A stretch of DNA of 64,000 bases from NCBI RefSeq assembly GCF_014062345.1, contig NZ_JACGLS010000001.1, positions 558,001 to 622,000 of the forward strand. The letters are read 5' to 3'. The DNA is from Tenacibaculum pelagium (lineage in GTDB: Bacteria; Bacteroidota; Bacteroidia; Flavobacteriales; Flavobacteriaceae). Position numbers and translations under genes: made by a program. The notes beneath the pieces were generated by a model. The model ran no database searches. It worked only from the letters and a program-made list of their open reading frames with translations, and was not told the DNA's origin. Below, in pieces: positions 43,717 to 51,622 of the stretch. Positions within the stretch are counted from its first letter, which is position 1. Every line of letters starts with the position of its first letter.

Positions 43717-44361
43717 TTAATTAAGTTTCAATTTATCTCCAAAGAAAAATAAACCTACAATTATCGCTCCTATAATTCCTATCATTAAAGAATTATTACT
43801 AATAACACTTGGTCTTAATAGCAAGGTTAATACATACCCTCCAATTGCTCCACCTAAATGAGCTGAATGACCAACATTACCTAACTGCTTTTTCATTCCA
43901 TAAATAGAATACAATAAATACCCAATTCCGAAAATATATCCTGGTAAAGGAATTGGAATCGGTAACATTATTAATTCCATATCTGGATATAACATAATTG
44001 CCGAAAAAACAATTCCAGAAACCGCACCTGAGGCACCTACAGCACTATAATACGCTTCTCTTTTATGCTGATATAGAGAATACATACTTCCTGCAATCAA
44101 ACTTCCGAAATAGATTAATATAAAATTGACTGTCCCAAAACTTGACACTACTACTTTACCAAACAAATACAATGCATACATATTGAACCCTAAATGAATC
44201 CAATCTACATGCAAAAAACCTGAAGTTAACATTCGTAATTTATCTCCATTCAATATTCTTTGGACCTGAAATTTATAGCGATCAAAAAAAACAACATCGT
44301 TAAAACCTTTGTAAGAAACTAAAACATTGGCCACTATAATTATTAAAATAATCTGACTCAT
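43717..44361 (-). CDS. Rhomboid-family intramembrane serine protease
   Basis: A 214-residue membrane protease with six hydrophobic segments. The catalytic serine is in GASGAVSGIVFS and the histidine in GHSAHLGGAIGGY. Cleaves membrane proteins within the bilayer; substrate unknown. It faces the tRNA-Gly terminator. Confidence 0.9.
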   Translation of the reverse strand: MSQIILIIIVANVLVSYKGFNDVVFFDRYKFQVQRILNGDKLRMLTSGFLHVDWIHLGFNMYALYLFGKVVVSSFGTVNFILIYFGSLIAGSMYSLYQHKREAYYSAVGASGAVSGIVFSAIMLYPDMELIMLPIPIPLPGYIFGIGYLLYSIYGMKKQLGNVGHSAHLGGAIGGYVLTLLLRPSVISNNSLMIGIIGAIIVGLFFFGDKLKLN

Positions 44362-44450
44362 AACTTTTTAAATATCCACAAACATAAACAAAAGTTAATA
44401 AAGTAAATCATTGATAATTTAATACGATATTTGCATTTTAAATTTAAAAT

Positions 44451-45362
44451 ATGAAGTTTTTAACTTTCGCAATTGTTTATCCTATTATTTGGTTAATCTC
44501 AAGATTACCAATGAGAGTTTTATATATTTTTTCTGATTTTTTCTTCTTTATCCTCTATTATATTGTTGGTTATAGAAAAAAAGTAGTTGAGAAAAACTTG
44601 ACGATGGTTTTTCCAGAAAAGAACAGTCAAGAAATTAAAAAATTACAGAAAAAATTCTTCAAGCATTTTGTTGACTTAATTTTTGAAAGTATTAAATCTT
44701 TTACCATTTCAGAAAAAGAAATACTTAAGCGTTATACCTATAAAAACCCTGAACTAATAAACAATCTTTCTAAACAAGGAAAAAGCATAGCTTTAGTTGG
44801 TGCACACCAAGCAAACTGGGAATGGTCAATCACCCTACCTCTTGTTTTAGATATTCCGGTTTTTGGTGCTTACACTAAACTAAAAAATAAGTATTTTGAA
44901 AAGAAAGTAAAAGAGTCAAGAACAAAATTTGGAGTTATTGGCTATAAAACTACCGAAACTGTAAAAGGTATTCACAAAAACTACATAAACAAAATACAAG
45001 GCTTATACATCTTATTAAGCGACCAATCTCCAAGATTAGGAAAAACACATTATTGGTCTAAATTTTTAGGTGTTAAAGTCCCTATACACACTGGAGCCGA
45101 AATGTTAGCTAAAAAATACGATTTAGCTGTTGTTAACTATGCCGTAAAGAAAATTAAAAGAGGTTATTTTGAAACTGAATTTGAATTAATAACCGACAGC
45201 CCTAAAGAATTTGATAATTATCTAATAACTGATAAATACCTAGAAATAACAGAAAGAAATATTAAAGCACAACCTGAATGTTATTTATGGACTCATAACC
45301 GCTTTAAGCATAGAAATAAATACGACCAATGGTTGGAGATGAGAAAAAATTCTCGAAAATAA
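44451..45362 (+). CDS. LpxL/HtrB-family lipid A acyltransferase-like protein
   Basis: A 303-residue inner-membrane acyltransferase. An N-terminal membrane segment (WLISRLPMRVLYIFSDFFFF) precedes the H-x4-E catalytic motif in VGAHQANWEWS. Other family blocks are YTKLKNKYFEKKVKESR, LLSDQSPRLGKTHYWSKFLG and YLWTHNRFKHRN. Likely adds the secondary acyl chains of lipid A, from family knowledge. It has its own terminator. Confidence 0.88.
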   Translation: MKFLTFAIVYPIIWLISRLPMRVLYIFSDFFFFILYYIVGYRKKVVEKNLTMVFPEKNSQEIKKLQKKFFKHFVDLIFESIKSFTISEKEILKRYTYKNPELINNLSKQGKSIALVGAHQANWEWSITLPLVLDIPVFGAYTKLKNKYFEKKVKESRTKFGVIGYKTTETVKGIHKNYINKIQGLYILLSDQSPRLGKTHYWSKFLGVKVPIHTGAEMLAKKYDLAVVNYAVKKIKRGYFETEFELITDSPKEFDNYLITDKYLEITERNIKAQPECYLWTHNRFKHRNKYDQWLEMRKNSRK

Positions 45363-45383
45363 AATTGATAATTATTTATACAA

Positions 45384-45416
45384 AAAAAGCTTTCTCAAAT
45401 TGAGAAAGCTTTTTGC
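45384..45416. terminator. Terminator between LpxL-like gene and tRNA-His
   Basis: A long stem AAAAAGCTTTCTCAA / TTGAGAAAGCTTTTT with A and T tracts, serving the plus-strand gene and the minus-strand tRNA. Confidence 0.8.
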
Positions 45417-45421
45417 TTTTG

Positions 45422-45496
45422 GGTGAATGATGGGATTCGAACCCACGACCCTCGGTACCACAAACCGATGCTCTAACCAACTGAGCTACAATCACC
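45422..45496 (-). tRNA. tRNA-His (GTG)
   Basis: Anticodon GTG in CGGTTTGTGGTACCG, D arm with GCTCAGTTGGTTAGAGC, T arm GTGGGTTCGAATCCCAT, and the extra 5' G of tRNA-His opposite C73. The acceptor stem GTGATTG / CATTCAC has a T:T mismatch at pair 5:68. 3' CCA not encoded. Confidence 0.93.
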
Positions 45497-45512
45497 ATTT
45501 TAATTGCGAGTG

Positions 45513-45542
45513 CAAATATAAGATAGATTTTAATATTTGCAA
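45513..45542 (-). promoter_or_regulatory. Promoter of tRNA-His
   Basis: On the minus strand TTG, 19 bp, TATATTTG, then CACTCGCAATT. The same post-box sequence is in front of tRNA-Ser. Confidence 0.8.
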
Positions 45543-45551
45543 AATATTTTT

Positions 45552-46268
45552 TTAAATTAATTTACTTAAATTTTCAACTGCCACATAACGTTCTGAGGTA
45601 AAGCCTTCTGCAAAATCAACATTTATTAACCTTCCTAAGTCTCTTGCTCTATACTCTATGCTATCGGTAAAATTTTTACTTGTAATTGGTGTTTCTGGCT
45701 CGTTACTCTTAGGATCAAAAAACTGCGAAGAGTATGCAAAAACCGAAGCTATTTTTTTATCCATAAAACCAGTTACATCAACCACAAAATCTGGTTCAAT
45801 ATTTTTCCATTGAATATAATGATATACTTGCTTAGGTCTCCATTTTTCTTGTTGAATTCCATCTAATTCAGTCTCAATTTTCATTAAACCACTTAAAAAA
45901 CAAGCATTAGATACCACATTACTCCCTTTTGGATGATCAATATGTCGATCGTCAATCGCATTACACAACACAATTTCTGGTTGGTATTTACGTATCATTT
46001 TTATGATTTCTAATTGATGTTCTTTATCATTCACAAAGAACCCGTCAGCAAAACCTAAATTTTCTCGAACCGAAACTCCTAAAATTTCGGCAGCCTTTGC
46101 CGCTTCTTTATCTCTTAATTCAGCAGAACCTCGCGTACCAAGTTCTCCACGAGTTAAATCAACAATACCTACTTTTTTTCCTAAGGAAATTTCTTTTGCA
46201 ATGGTAGCTGCACAACCTAATTCAACATCATCTGGATGCGCACCAAAAGCTAATATATCTAGTTTCAT
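45552..46268 (-). CDS. bshB1: Bacillithiol biosynthesis deacetylase BshB1
   Basis: A 238-residue zinc deacetylase of the PIG-L family that removes the acetyl group from GlcNAc-malate in bacillithiol synthesis. The metal motif is GAHPDDVELGC, with a later HIDHPKG histidine block. Length and the RARDLGRLINVDFAEGFTSE ending match BshB1. BshC is encoded at 18028. A MATE transporter gene lies 37 bases upstream on the same strand. Confidence 0.95.
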   Translation of the reverse strand: MKLDILAFGAHPDDVELGCAATIAKEISLGKKVGIVDLTRGELGTRGSAELRDKEAAKAAEILGVSVRENLGFADGFFVNDKEHQLEIIKMIRKYQPEIVLCNAIDDRHIDHPKGSNVVSNACFLSGLMKIETELDGIQQEKWRPKQVYHYIQWKNIEPDFVVDVTGFMDKKIASVFAYSSQFFDPKSNEPETPITSKNFTDSIEYRARDLGRLINVDFAEGFTSERYVAVENLSKLI

Positions 46269-46305
46269 AAATCGTATATAATAACAGCTAATTTACTAAT
46301 TCTAT

Positions 46306-47715
46306 TTAGACCTTAACTGTTTTCCATTTTCCTTTTTTAAACAACCAAATCCCAATAACAGCAATTAATATTTCTGCTAATGTAATAGCCGAAAATACTC
46401 CTACAGGACCATAATCTAAAGTTATTGCCATTATATAAGCAAACGGCAACTGAAACAACCAAAAACAAATAAAATTAATATATGTTGGTGTTTTGGTGTC
46501 TCCTGAACCATTAAACGATTGTATTACTACCATTCCGTATGCATAAGCAATATAACCTGCTGCTATAATTTGTAAACACAATGCTCCGTTTTTAACCACT
46601 TCTGTATTTTCTGAAAACCAGTTTAAAAATGTTGGCGCTAAAAAAAGATAAACTACAGAAACTAACCCCATAAAATAAGCACAATACTTACTTGTAATCC
46701 ATACAGATTTTTCAGCTCTATCTGGTTGATTTGCTCCTAAATTCTGCCCTACTAAAGTAGCTGCAGCATTACTCATACCCCATGCTGGCATTAAGGTAAA
46801 CATCATAATACGAATAGCAATGGTATACCCAGCTAACACTTCACTACCAAATTCTGACATGATACGCATTAAAAATACCCAACTGGATGTACCAATTAAA
46901 AACTGACCAATACCACCTAAAGAAACTTTAATTAGATTAATCATTACAGATACTTTAATTACTAAATCTTTAACTGCTATTTTTATTTTTCCTGCGCCAA
47001 AAAACAACACTAATAATTGCAATACTACTGCAGTACCTCTACCAATTGTAGTTGCTATAGCAGCTCCTTCTACTCCATACGCAGGAATTGGTCCTAAACC
47101 GAAGATAAAAATTGGATCTAAAACAATATTCAAACCGTTTGATAAAATCAACGTCCACATAGCAATTGAAGCATTTCCTGCTCCTCTAAAAATTGCATTG
47201 ATTAAGAATAATAACATTACAGTTATATTCCCTCCCAATAACACTCTTGTATATCCATAACCCTCAGCAATTAAATCTGGCTCTCCACCCATTAATTGCA
47301 ATATTTCTTTCGGGTATAAAATTCCCACTATACTTATTAAAATAGAAATAAATACACCTAGAAATATAACTTGTACCGCAGTTTCATTGGCTCCTTTTGC
47401 ATCTTTTTCTCCTGTTCTACGAGCCACTAAAGCAGTTGCCGCCATACTTAATCCGATAGCTACAGCATACACTAACGTTAGTACAGATTCTGTTAAACCT
47501 ACAGTAGCTACAGCATTTACACTTACTCTAGATACATAAATAATATCCACCAGAGCGAATATTGATTCCATTAACATTTCTAAAATCATAGGAATTGCTA
47601 ACATAAAAACAGCTTTATGTATGCTACCTTGTGTAAAATCTTGTTGTTTACCTAAAACGGCGTCTTTAAAAAGGGAAAATATATTTTGTTTTGAAGTTTG
47701 ATTATTTTCAGTCAT
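46306..47715 (-). CDS. MATE-family efflux transporter
   Basis: A 469-residue, 12-span transporter of the MATE family (drug/sodium or proton antiporter). Family blocks include HKAVFMLAIPMILEMLMES, GGIGQFLIGTSSWVFLMRIM, and SNAAATLVGQNLGANQPDRA. The cargo is unknown. Upstream, 47716-47854 contains two hairpins (see findings). Confidence 0.9.
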   Translation of the reverse strand: MTENNQTSKQNIFSLFKDAVLGKQQDFTQGSIHKAVFMLAIPMILEMLMESIFALVDIIYVSRVSVNAVATVGLTESVLTLVYAVAIGLSMAATALVARRTGEKDAKGANETAVQVIFLGVFISILISIVGILYPKEILQLMGGEPDLIAEGYGYTRVLLGGNITVMLLFLINAIFRGAGNASIAMWTLILSNGLNIVLDPIFIFGLGPIPAYGVEGAAIATTIGRGTAVVLQLLVLFFGAGKIKIAVKDLVIKVSVMINLIKVSLGGIGQFLIGTSSWVFLMRIMSEFGSEVLAGYTIAIRIMMFTLMPAWGMSNAAATLVGQNLGANQPDRAEKSVWITSKYCAYFMGLVSVVYLFLAPTFLNWFSENTEVVKNGALCLQIIAAGYIAYAYGMVVIQSFNGSGDTKTPTYINFICFWLFQLPFAYIMAITLDYGPVGVFSAITLAEILIAVIGIWLFKKGKWKTVKV

Positions 47716-47881
47716 TATAAATTATTTAATACAATAAATTACCCGAGAAAAATCTCAGGCTAATTGGGAGTTGCAAAGAGTACAACTAATATGGAAGTGG
47801 ACTTAAACAATCATAAGATTACAAATATGCAAAAAATATTTTTAATGAATTTCTATGACAGAAAATCAATATCTTCGTACT

Positions 47882-48637
47882 ATGATTAAGATTGCCATTA
47901 TTGGAGGCGGCAATGTAGCTAGCCATTTAACTAAAACTTTTCATGAAACTAAAGAAGTTTCATTAGTGCAGGTATACGCTAGAAACATTGCACAGATTGA
48001 GCATTTAAAACATCATACTTCTATTACCAATAGTCTAGAACTATTAATAGATGCTGATGTATATATTTTGGCTGTTTCTGATGATGCAATTCCTGAAGTT
48101 TCCTCTAAAATTAATGGAAACCATTTGGTAGTTCATACTTCTGGGAGTGCTTCTTTAGAATCTCTTCAAAACAAAGGACGAAAAGGAGTATTTTATTTAC
48201 TCCAGAGTTTCTCAAAAGGTAAAACTGTAAATTTTAACGAAATCCCTTTTTGTTTAGAAGCTGAAAATAAAAAGGATCTTAAATTATTAGAAACTTTAGC
48301 AAAATCAATTGGATCAAAAATATACCATATCGATTCTAAACAACGAAAAAGTTTACACGCAGCTGCTGTTTTTGTAAACAACTTCACGAATCATATGTAT
48401 AAAATTGGTGCTGACATTTGCAAAGAACACCAAGTTCCTTTTGAAGTATTGCAACCTTTAATTCAAGAAACTGCATTAAAAATAAAAGAACTCACACCAG
48501 AAGCTGCACAAACAGGTCCTGCAAAAAGAAATGATCAAGAAACAATCCAAAATCATTTAAAACTGCTTAACAAAAAGCAACAAGAAATTTACCTACTTAT
48601 TACAAAATCAATCCAAAACAATGGAGAAAAGTTATAA
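47882..48637 (+). CDS. Rossmann-fold protein, DUF2520 type
   Basis: A 251-residue NAD(P)-binding protein: GxGxxA motif in IAIIGGGNVASHLTK, then the AVSDDAIPEVS block and a C-terminal helical DUF2520 domain (AAAVFVNNFTNHMYKIGADI, TGPAKRNDQETI). An earlier ATG at 47855 keeps the frame, but ATG 47882 is preferred because it begins the beta-alpha-beta motif and lies after a TATCTTCG box. It overlaps the next gene by 17 bases. Confidence 0.85.
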   Translation: MIKIAIIGGGNVASHLTKTFHETKEVSLVQVYARNIAQIEHLKHHTSITNSLELLIDADVYILAVSDDAIPEVSSKINGNHLVVHTSGSASLESLQNKGRKGVFYLLQSFSKGKTVNFNEIPFCLEAENKKDLKLLETLAKSIGSKIYHIDSKQRKSLHAAAVFVNNFTNHMYKIGADICKEHQVPFEVLQPLIQETALKIKELTPEAAQTGPAKRNDQETIQNHLKLLNKKQQEIYLLITKSIQNNGEKL

Positions 48638-49142
48638 AGAAATACTACCTCAAATAGATACTTTTATTTTTGATGTAGACGGAGTTTTAACCAACGGAAT
48701 TGTAACCGTTTTTCCTGATGGTCAACTGGTACGTCAAATGAATATTAAGGACAGCTATGCTTTAAGAGCTGCAGTAAAAGCTGGGTTTAGAATATGTATT
48801 ATATCTGGTGGTAAAAACGAAGGTGTTCGTACGCGTTTAAGCAACCTCGGTATTGACGACATTTATTTAGGTGCTCACGATAAAATTAAACAATATAACG
48901 AGTTCGTTGAAAAATACAATCTTAATCCAGAAAATATCGCATATATGGGTGATGATATTCCTGACTACCCTGTAATGAAACTAGTTGGAATGCCTTGCTG
49001 CCCTAATGATGCTGCTAGAGAAATACAACAAGTATCTATATATATTTCTGATAAAACTGGTGGTAATGGTTGCGCTCGTGATATTTTAGAGCAAGTATTG
49101 CGCGTACAAGGAAAATGGGACAGCAACTTTGATGCACAATAA
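48621..49142 (+). CDS. kdsC: KdsC-type HAD phosphatase (KDO 8-phosphate phosphatase)
   Basis: A 173-residue HAD-IIIA phosphatase. The nucleophile motif is IFDVDGVLTNG, and the acidic motif is GDDIPDYPVMKLVG. Dephosphorylates KDO 8-phosphate in lipopolysaccharide core synthesis, from family knowledge. It overlaps the Rossmann-fold gene by 17 bases. Confidence 0.88.
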   Translation: MEKSYKEILPQIDTFIFDVDGVLTNGIVTVFPDGQLVRQMNIKDSYALRAAVKAGFRICIISGGKNEGVRTRLSNLGIDDIYLGAHDKIKQYNEFVEKYNLNPENIAYMGDDIPDYPVMKLVGMPCCPNDAAREIQQVSIYISDKTGGNGCARDILEQVLRVQGKWDSNFDAQ

Positions 49143-49190
49143 GATTAATTGGAATAATTTTTGAACCTCAATTTTATTAAACTCTAAACA

Positions 49191-49616
49191 ATGAAAAAAA
49201 TATTTTACACCCTTTTATTAATTATCATATCAACCTCTATCAATGCACAAACTATTTTTGGAAAATGGGAAAACCGCGATGAAGAAACCAATAAAGTTGA
49301 TTCTGTAATTGAAGTTTACCAAAAAGAAGGTAAAGCTTACGCTAAAATTATTGAAATTACTGATAAAAACAGACAAGATGCCTTATGTGATAAGTGTAGC
49401 GGAAAACGCAAAAACAACCCTATTTTAGGGATGAATATTTTAACGGGATTAAAAAAAGATGGTGATGAATGGTCTGGTGGAAAAATTTTAGACCCCAAAA
49501 ACGGAAAAGAATACAAGTGTTATATTAAACTTGACAATAGCAACAAGTTAAAAATTCGAGGATATATTGGTTTTGCTGCCTTTGGTAGAACTGCTTATTG
49601 GTATAGAAAGAAATAA
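49191..49616 (+). CDS. DUF2147 exported protein
   Basis: A 141-residue exported protein: signal peptide (ends near STSINAQ), then the DUF2147 beta-sandwich pattern GKWENRDEETNKVDSVIEVY and KCSGKRKNNPILGMNILTGL. Its end is GYIGFAAFGRTAYWYRKK. Function unknown; the family is widespread in Bacteroidota. Confidence 0.85.
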   Translation: MKKIFYTLLLIIISTSINAQTIFGKWENRDEETNKVDSVIEVYQKEGKAYAKIIEITDKNRQDALCDKCSGKRKNNPILGMNILTGLKKDGDEWSGGKILDPKNGKEYKCYIKLDNSNKLKIRGYIGFAAFGRTAYWYRKK

Positions 49617-49639
49617 CTTTTTATTCCTCATTCATATTT

Positions 49640-49669
49640 AAACTCGGCTTTTTAGTCGAGTTTTTTTTA
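49640..49669 (+). terminator. Terminator after the DUF2147 gene
   Basis: Stem ACTCG / CGAGT, with inner CT / AG pairs, loop-rich, then an eight-base T tract. Confidence 0.7.
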
Positions 49670-49873
49670 TTCTGTTAAGTGCTATTACAAATAACACACG
49701 TATTTTATGATTATTCATAATTATTATTTTTAAATTAATTCTAATAAAAAACTACCTCACAAATTAATGTAAAGTAGTCTACTTTATTTTTATTTAATAC
49801 CCACTCCTTTGTTCTCTAATTCTGGATCAACAGAAATGAAATATTACATAAATTTAGTGTGCCCCTAATTTAT
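49670..49873. other. AT-rich intergenic region with a possible coding remnant
   Basis: No intact gene. On the minus strand 49790-49843 an open stretch ends in YFISVDPELENKGVGIK before a stop, like a piece of a GNAT or similar gene. Remainder is AT-rich with no recognised structure. Confidence 0.4.
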
Positions 49874-50080
49874 TCACTCTAATTTTTTAATTAAAAAACT
49901 TAATATAATCGTAAATAGTACTGGAATCCCTACTATTAAAGGAGTTTTATGCCAGCGTATATCTAAATTTAAAAAACCTTCTGAACACCCTTTTAAAAAT
50001 AGAGTTAAAGCAAAAATACATAGATAAAGTAAAAATAGAATATAAATATAATTAATTATTGAATGAAGTATTTTTTTCAT
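49874..50080 (-). CDS. 68-residue two-span membrane protein
   Basis: Not recognised. Two hydrophobic segments (YIYILFLLYLCIFALTLFL, HKTPLIVGIPVLFTIILSF) flank a short loop and end in IKKLE. The start codon lies one base after the stop of the upstream gene, so it is co-transcribed with it. AT-rich orphan in the patch next to tRNA-Arg. Confidence 0.55.
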   Translation of the reverse strand: MKKILHSIINYIYILFLLYLCIFALTLFLKGCSEGFLNLDIRWHKTPLIVGIPVLFTIILSFLIKKLE

Positions 50081-50081
50081 T

Positions 50082-50507
50082 TTACAAATACTGCTTTATT
50101 AAATCACTAGGTACACAATGACTAGGGTTAGCAAATTTATATTTCCATCTTTTATTAGGTACATAATCTTCAAGGTCTATTTCATCAAAATAACTAACAA
50201 AAAGATTAGAATCAAAATCAATATAAAATAAGAAAACATCTTCTAAATTGTATTTCTCTATATCACCCTTTTTTAACTCTATCAAATCAACTTTAATAGC
50301 ATTTAAAAAATCTTCTATATTAGATTTATCTACATTAAGAATATTATCTCTAAATACAGATTCCCATTCATTTGGGTCATAAATAGGATCATATTTTTTA
50401 TGGTTTAATATCCAATAAGCAATAGGCATTAAATAAAAATTGAGCTTATCATTAAATTTAATACAACCAAACAAATAATCTTGTTCTATTTTCTTTTCTA
50501 TATCCAT
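50082..50507 (-). CDS. 141-residue soluble protein, possible immunity-type
   Basis: Not recognised. An acidic, soluble protein, MDIEKKIEQDYLFGCIKF..., with many aromatic residues (PIAYWILNHKKYDPIYDP, NKRWKYKFANPSHCVPSD). Size, acidity and isolation resemble immunity proteins of contact-dependent toxins, but no toxin is next to it; this is a weak guess. It is followed by the 68-residue gene. Confidence 0.5.
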   Translation of the reverse strand: MDIEKKIEQDYLFGCIKFNDKLNFYLMPIAYWILNHKKYDPIYDPNEWESVFRDNILNVDKSNIEDFLNAIKVDLIELKKGDIEKYNLEDVFLFYIDFDSNLFVSYFDEIDLEDYVPNKRWKYKFANPSHCVPSDLIKQYL

Positions 50508-50587
50508 ATTAATTATTCTCTTTTTAGGTACATTATAAACTTACTTAGCACCAGATAAAAACTACCAGAAACAGTGAAACAAATACA

Positions 50588-51001
50588 CTACCAAGGTATT
50601 TTATCCCAATAACAATTAGTACAACTATACAAACTATCTGGTACAGGTTTATTTATTAACAATTTATTATACCAAGAATATTCAGTGTTAAATTCAACTA
50701 AAAAACACCTTCCAAAAAATTCTTTTTCAAAATATTCTTCATTTTTCTTAGCAAGAAAACCAGACAAACTATGCCCACCTTCTTTGATCTCTCCTTTTTT
50801 ATTAACATATTCATACATAAGTTTATTAGAAGTCTTAAAGCCATTGTGGTAACTTAGTATTCTTCCTATTGTATATAGTTTTTTTTTGACCTTATCTTCT
50901 TCAATTTCTTTTCTGATTAAAAACCTATTAAAAAAAAAGGTTATAGCTAAAAAAATTAACACTAATAAAATAACAGTTGTTCTATCTATTTTAATTCTCA
51001 T
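50588..51001 (-). CDS. 137-residue membrane-anchored protein, unknown
   Basis: Not recognised by name. One N-terminal membrane segment (TVILLVLIFLAITFFFNRF) and a beta-rich outer part: YTIGRILSYHNGFKTSN, YEYVNKKGEIKEGGHSLSGF, CFLVEFNTEYSWYNKLLINK, PVPDSLYSC. Similar single-span proteins with a 'PVPDS' ending occur in Bacteroidota, in my recollection. Stands 80 bases upstream of the 141-residue gene. Confidence 0.55.
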   Translation of the reverse strand: MRIKIDRTTVILLVLIFLAITFFFNRFLIRKEIEEDKVKKKLYTIGRILSYHNGFKTSNKLMYEYVNKKGEIKEGGHSLSGFLAKKNEEYFEKEFFGRCFLVEFNTEYSWYNKLLINKPVPDSLYSCTNCYWDKIPW

Positions 51002-51211
51002 TAATATAAAAGTATTTTATTTTTACAATAAGCACCAATAATGAAATACATATTTAATGAATATAATTTACATTTCAAAAATTGATACCTCTAAGTAAAA
51101 AGTGATACCTTTTAATACTCCTAAAAGGCATATTTTTATTAAATCATAATGACAAATTGTAATATAAAGAGCAATTAAAACAAGTTATAAACCTTACGAA
51201 ATATAAGAAAA
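51002..51211. other. Intergenic AT-rich region
   Basis: No open frame of note. It holds a direct repeat TGATACCT at two places about 21 bp apart (roughly 51080-51110) and no other recognised signal. Confidence 0.4.
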
Positions 51212-51243
51212 CAAAAAAGCCTCACTAATTAAAGTGAAGCTTT
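51212..51243 (-). terminator. Terminator of the tRNA Ser-Pro-Arg operon
   Basis: On the minus strand the stem AAGCTTCACT / AGTGAGGCTT with one mismatch, loop TTAATT, followed by a T run, just past tRNA-Arg. Confidence 0.7.
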
Positions 51244-51246
51244 AAG

Positions 51247-51320
51247 TGAGCCCTGGAGGATTCGAACCTCCGACCGCCTCCTTAGAAGGGAGGTGCTCTA
51301 TCCAGCTGAGCTAAGAGCCC
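51247..51320 (-). tRNA. tRNA-Arg (TCT)
   Basis: Anticodon TCT in the loop of CCTCC-CTTCTAA-GGAGG; acceptor GGGCTCT / AGGGCTC with two G:U pairs; T arm with GTTCGAATC. 3' CCA not encoded. Confidence 0.93.
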
Positions 51321-51349
51321 GTAGTTTTTATGTTTCTACGAAAACAGTG

Positions 51350-51424
51350 TCGGGGTGGCAGGATTCGAACCTGCGACCTCCGCGTCCCAAACGCGGCGCG
51401 ATAACCGGGCTACGCTACACCCCG
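51350..51424 (-). tRNA. tRNA-Pro (TGG)
   Basis: Anticodon TGG in CCGCG-TTTGGGA-CGCGG; acceptor CGGGGTG / CACCCCG (perfect); T arm GCAGGTTCGAATCCTGC. 3' CCA not encoded. Confidence 0.95.
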
Positions 51425-51440
51425 AATGGTTATCTTATTG

Positions 51441-51524
51441 CGGAGAGACAGGGACTCGAACCCTGGCGACAGTTACCCGTCGACAGATTAGCAATCTGCT
51501 CCATTACCACTCTGGCACCTCTCC
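51441..51524 (-). tRNA. tRNA-Ser (GCT)
   Basis: Class II tRNA with a long variable arm; anticodon GCT in GCAGATTGCTAATCTGT; acceptor GGAGAGG / TCTCTCC; G discriminator. First gene of the Ser-Pro-Arg run. Confidence 0.94.
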
Positions 51525-51569
51525 TTGCAAACAAAAACTCATCAAACAATGAATTAAAAATTGCGAGTG

Positions 51570-51600
51570 CAAATCTATAACTATTTATATGTTTTCACAA
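51570..51600 (-). promoter_or_regulatory. Promoter of the tRNA Ser-Pro-Arg operon
   Basis: On the minus strand TTG, 20 bp, TAGATTTG, then CACTCGCAATT, the same post-box block as tRNA-His. Confidence 0.8.
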
Positions 51601-51622
51601 GCTTTTTTTATAAAATTTTTAG

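Noticed and set aside
47716..47854. TPP riboswitch suspected from CTGAGA on the minus strand
   Set aside because: The second conserved TPP block (ACCTGA-like) is absent, and the gene is a MATE transporter rather than a thiamin gene.
51293..51580. Plus-strand open frames across the tRNA genes
   Set aside because: They are antisense to tRNA-Arg, tRNA-Pro and tRNA-Ser; frames with 'GWQDSNLRP'-like sequence are a well-known artefact.
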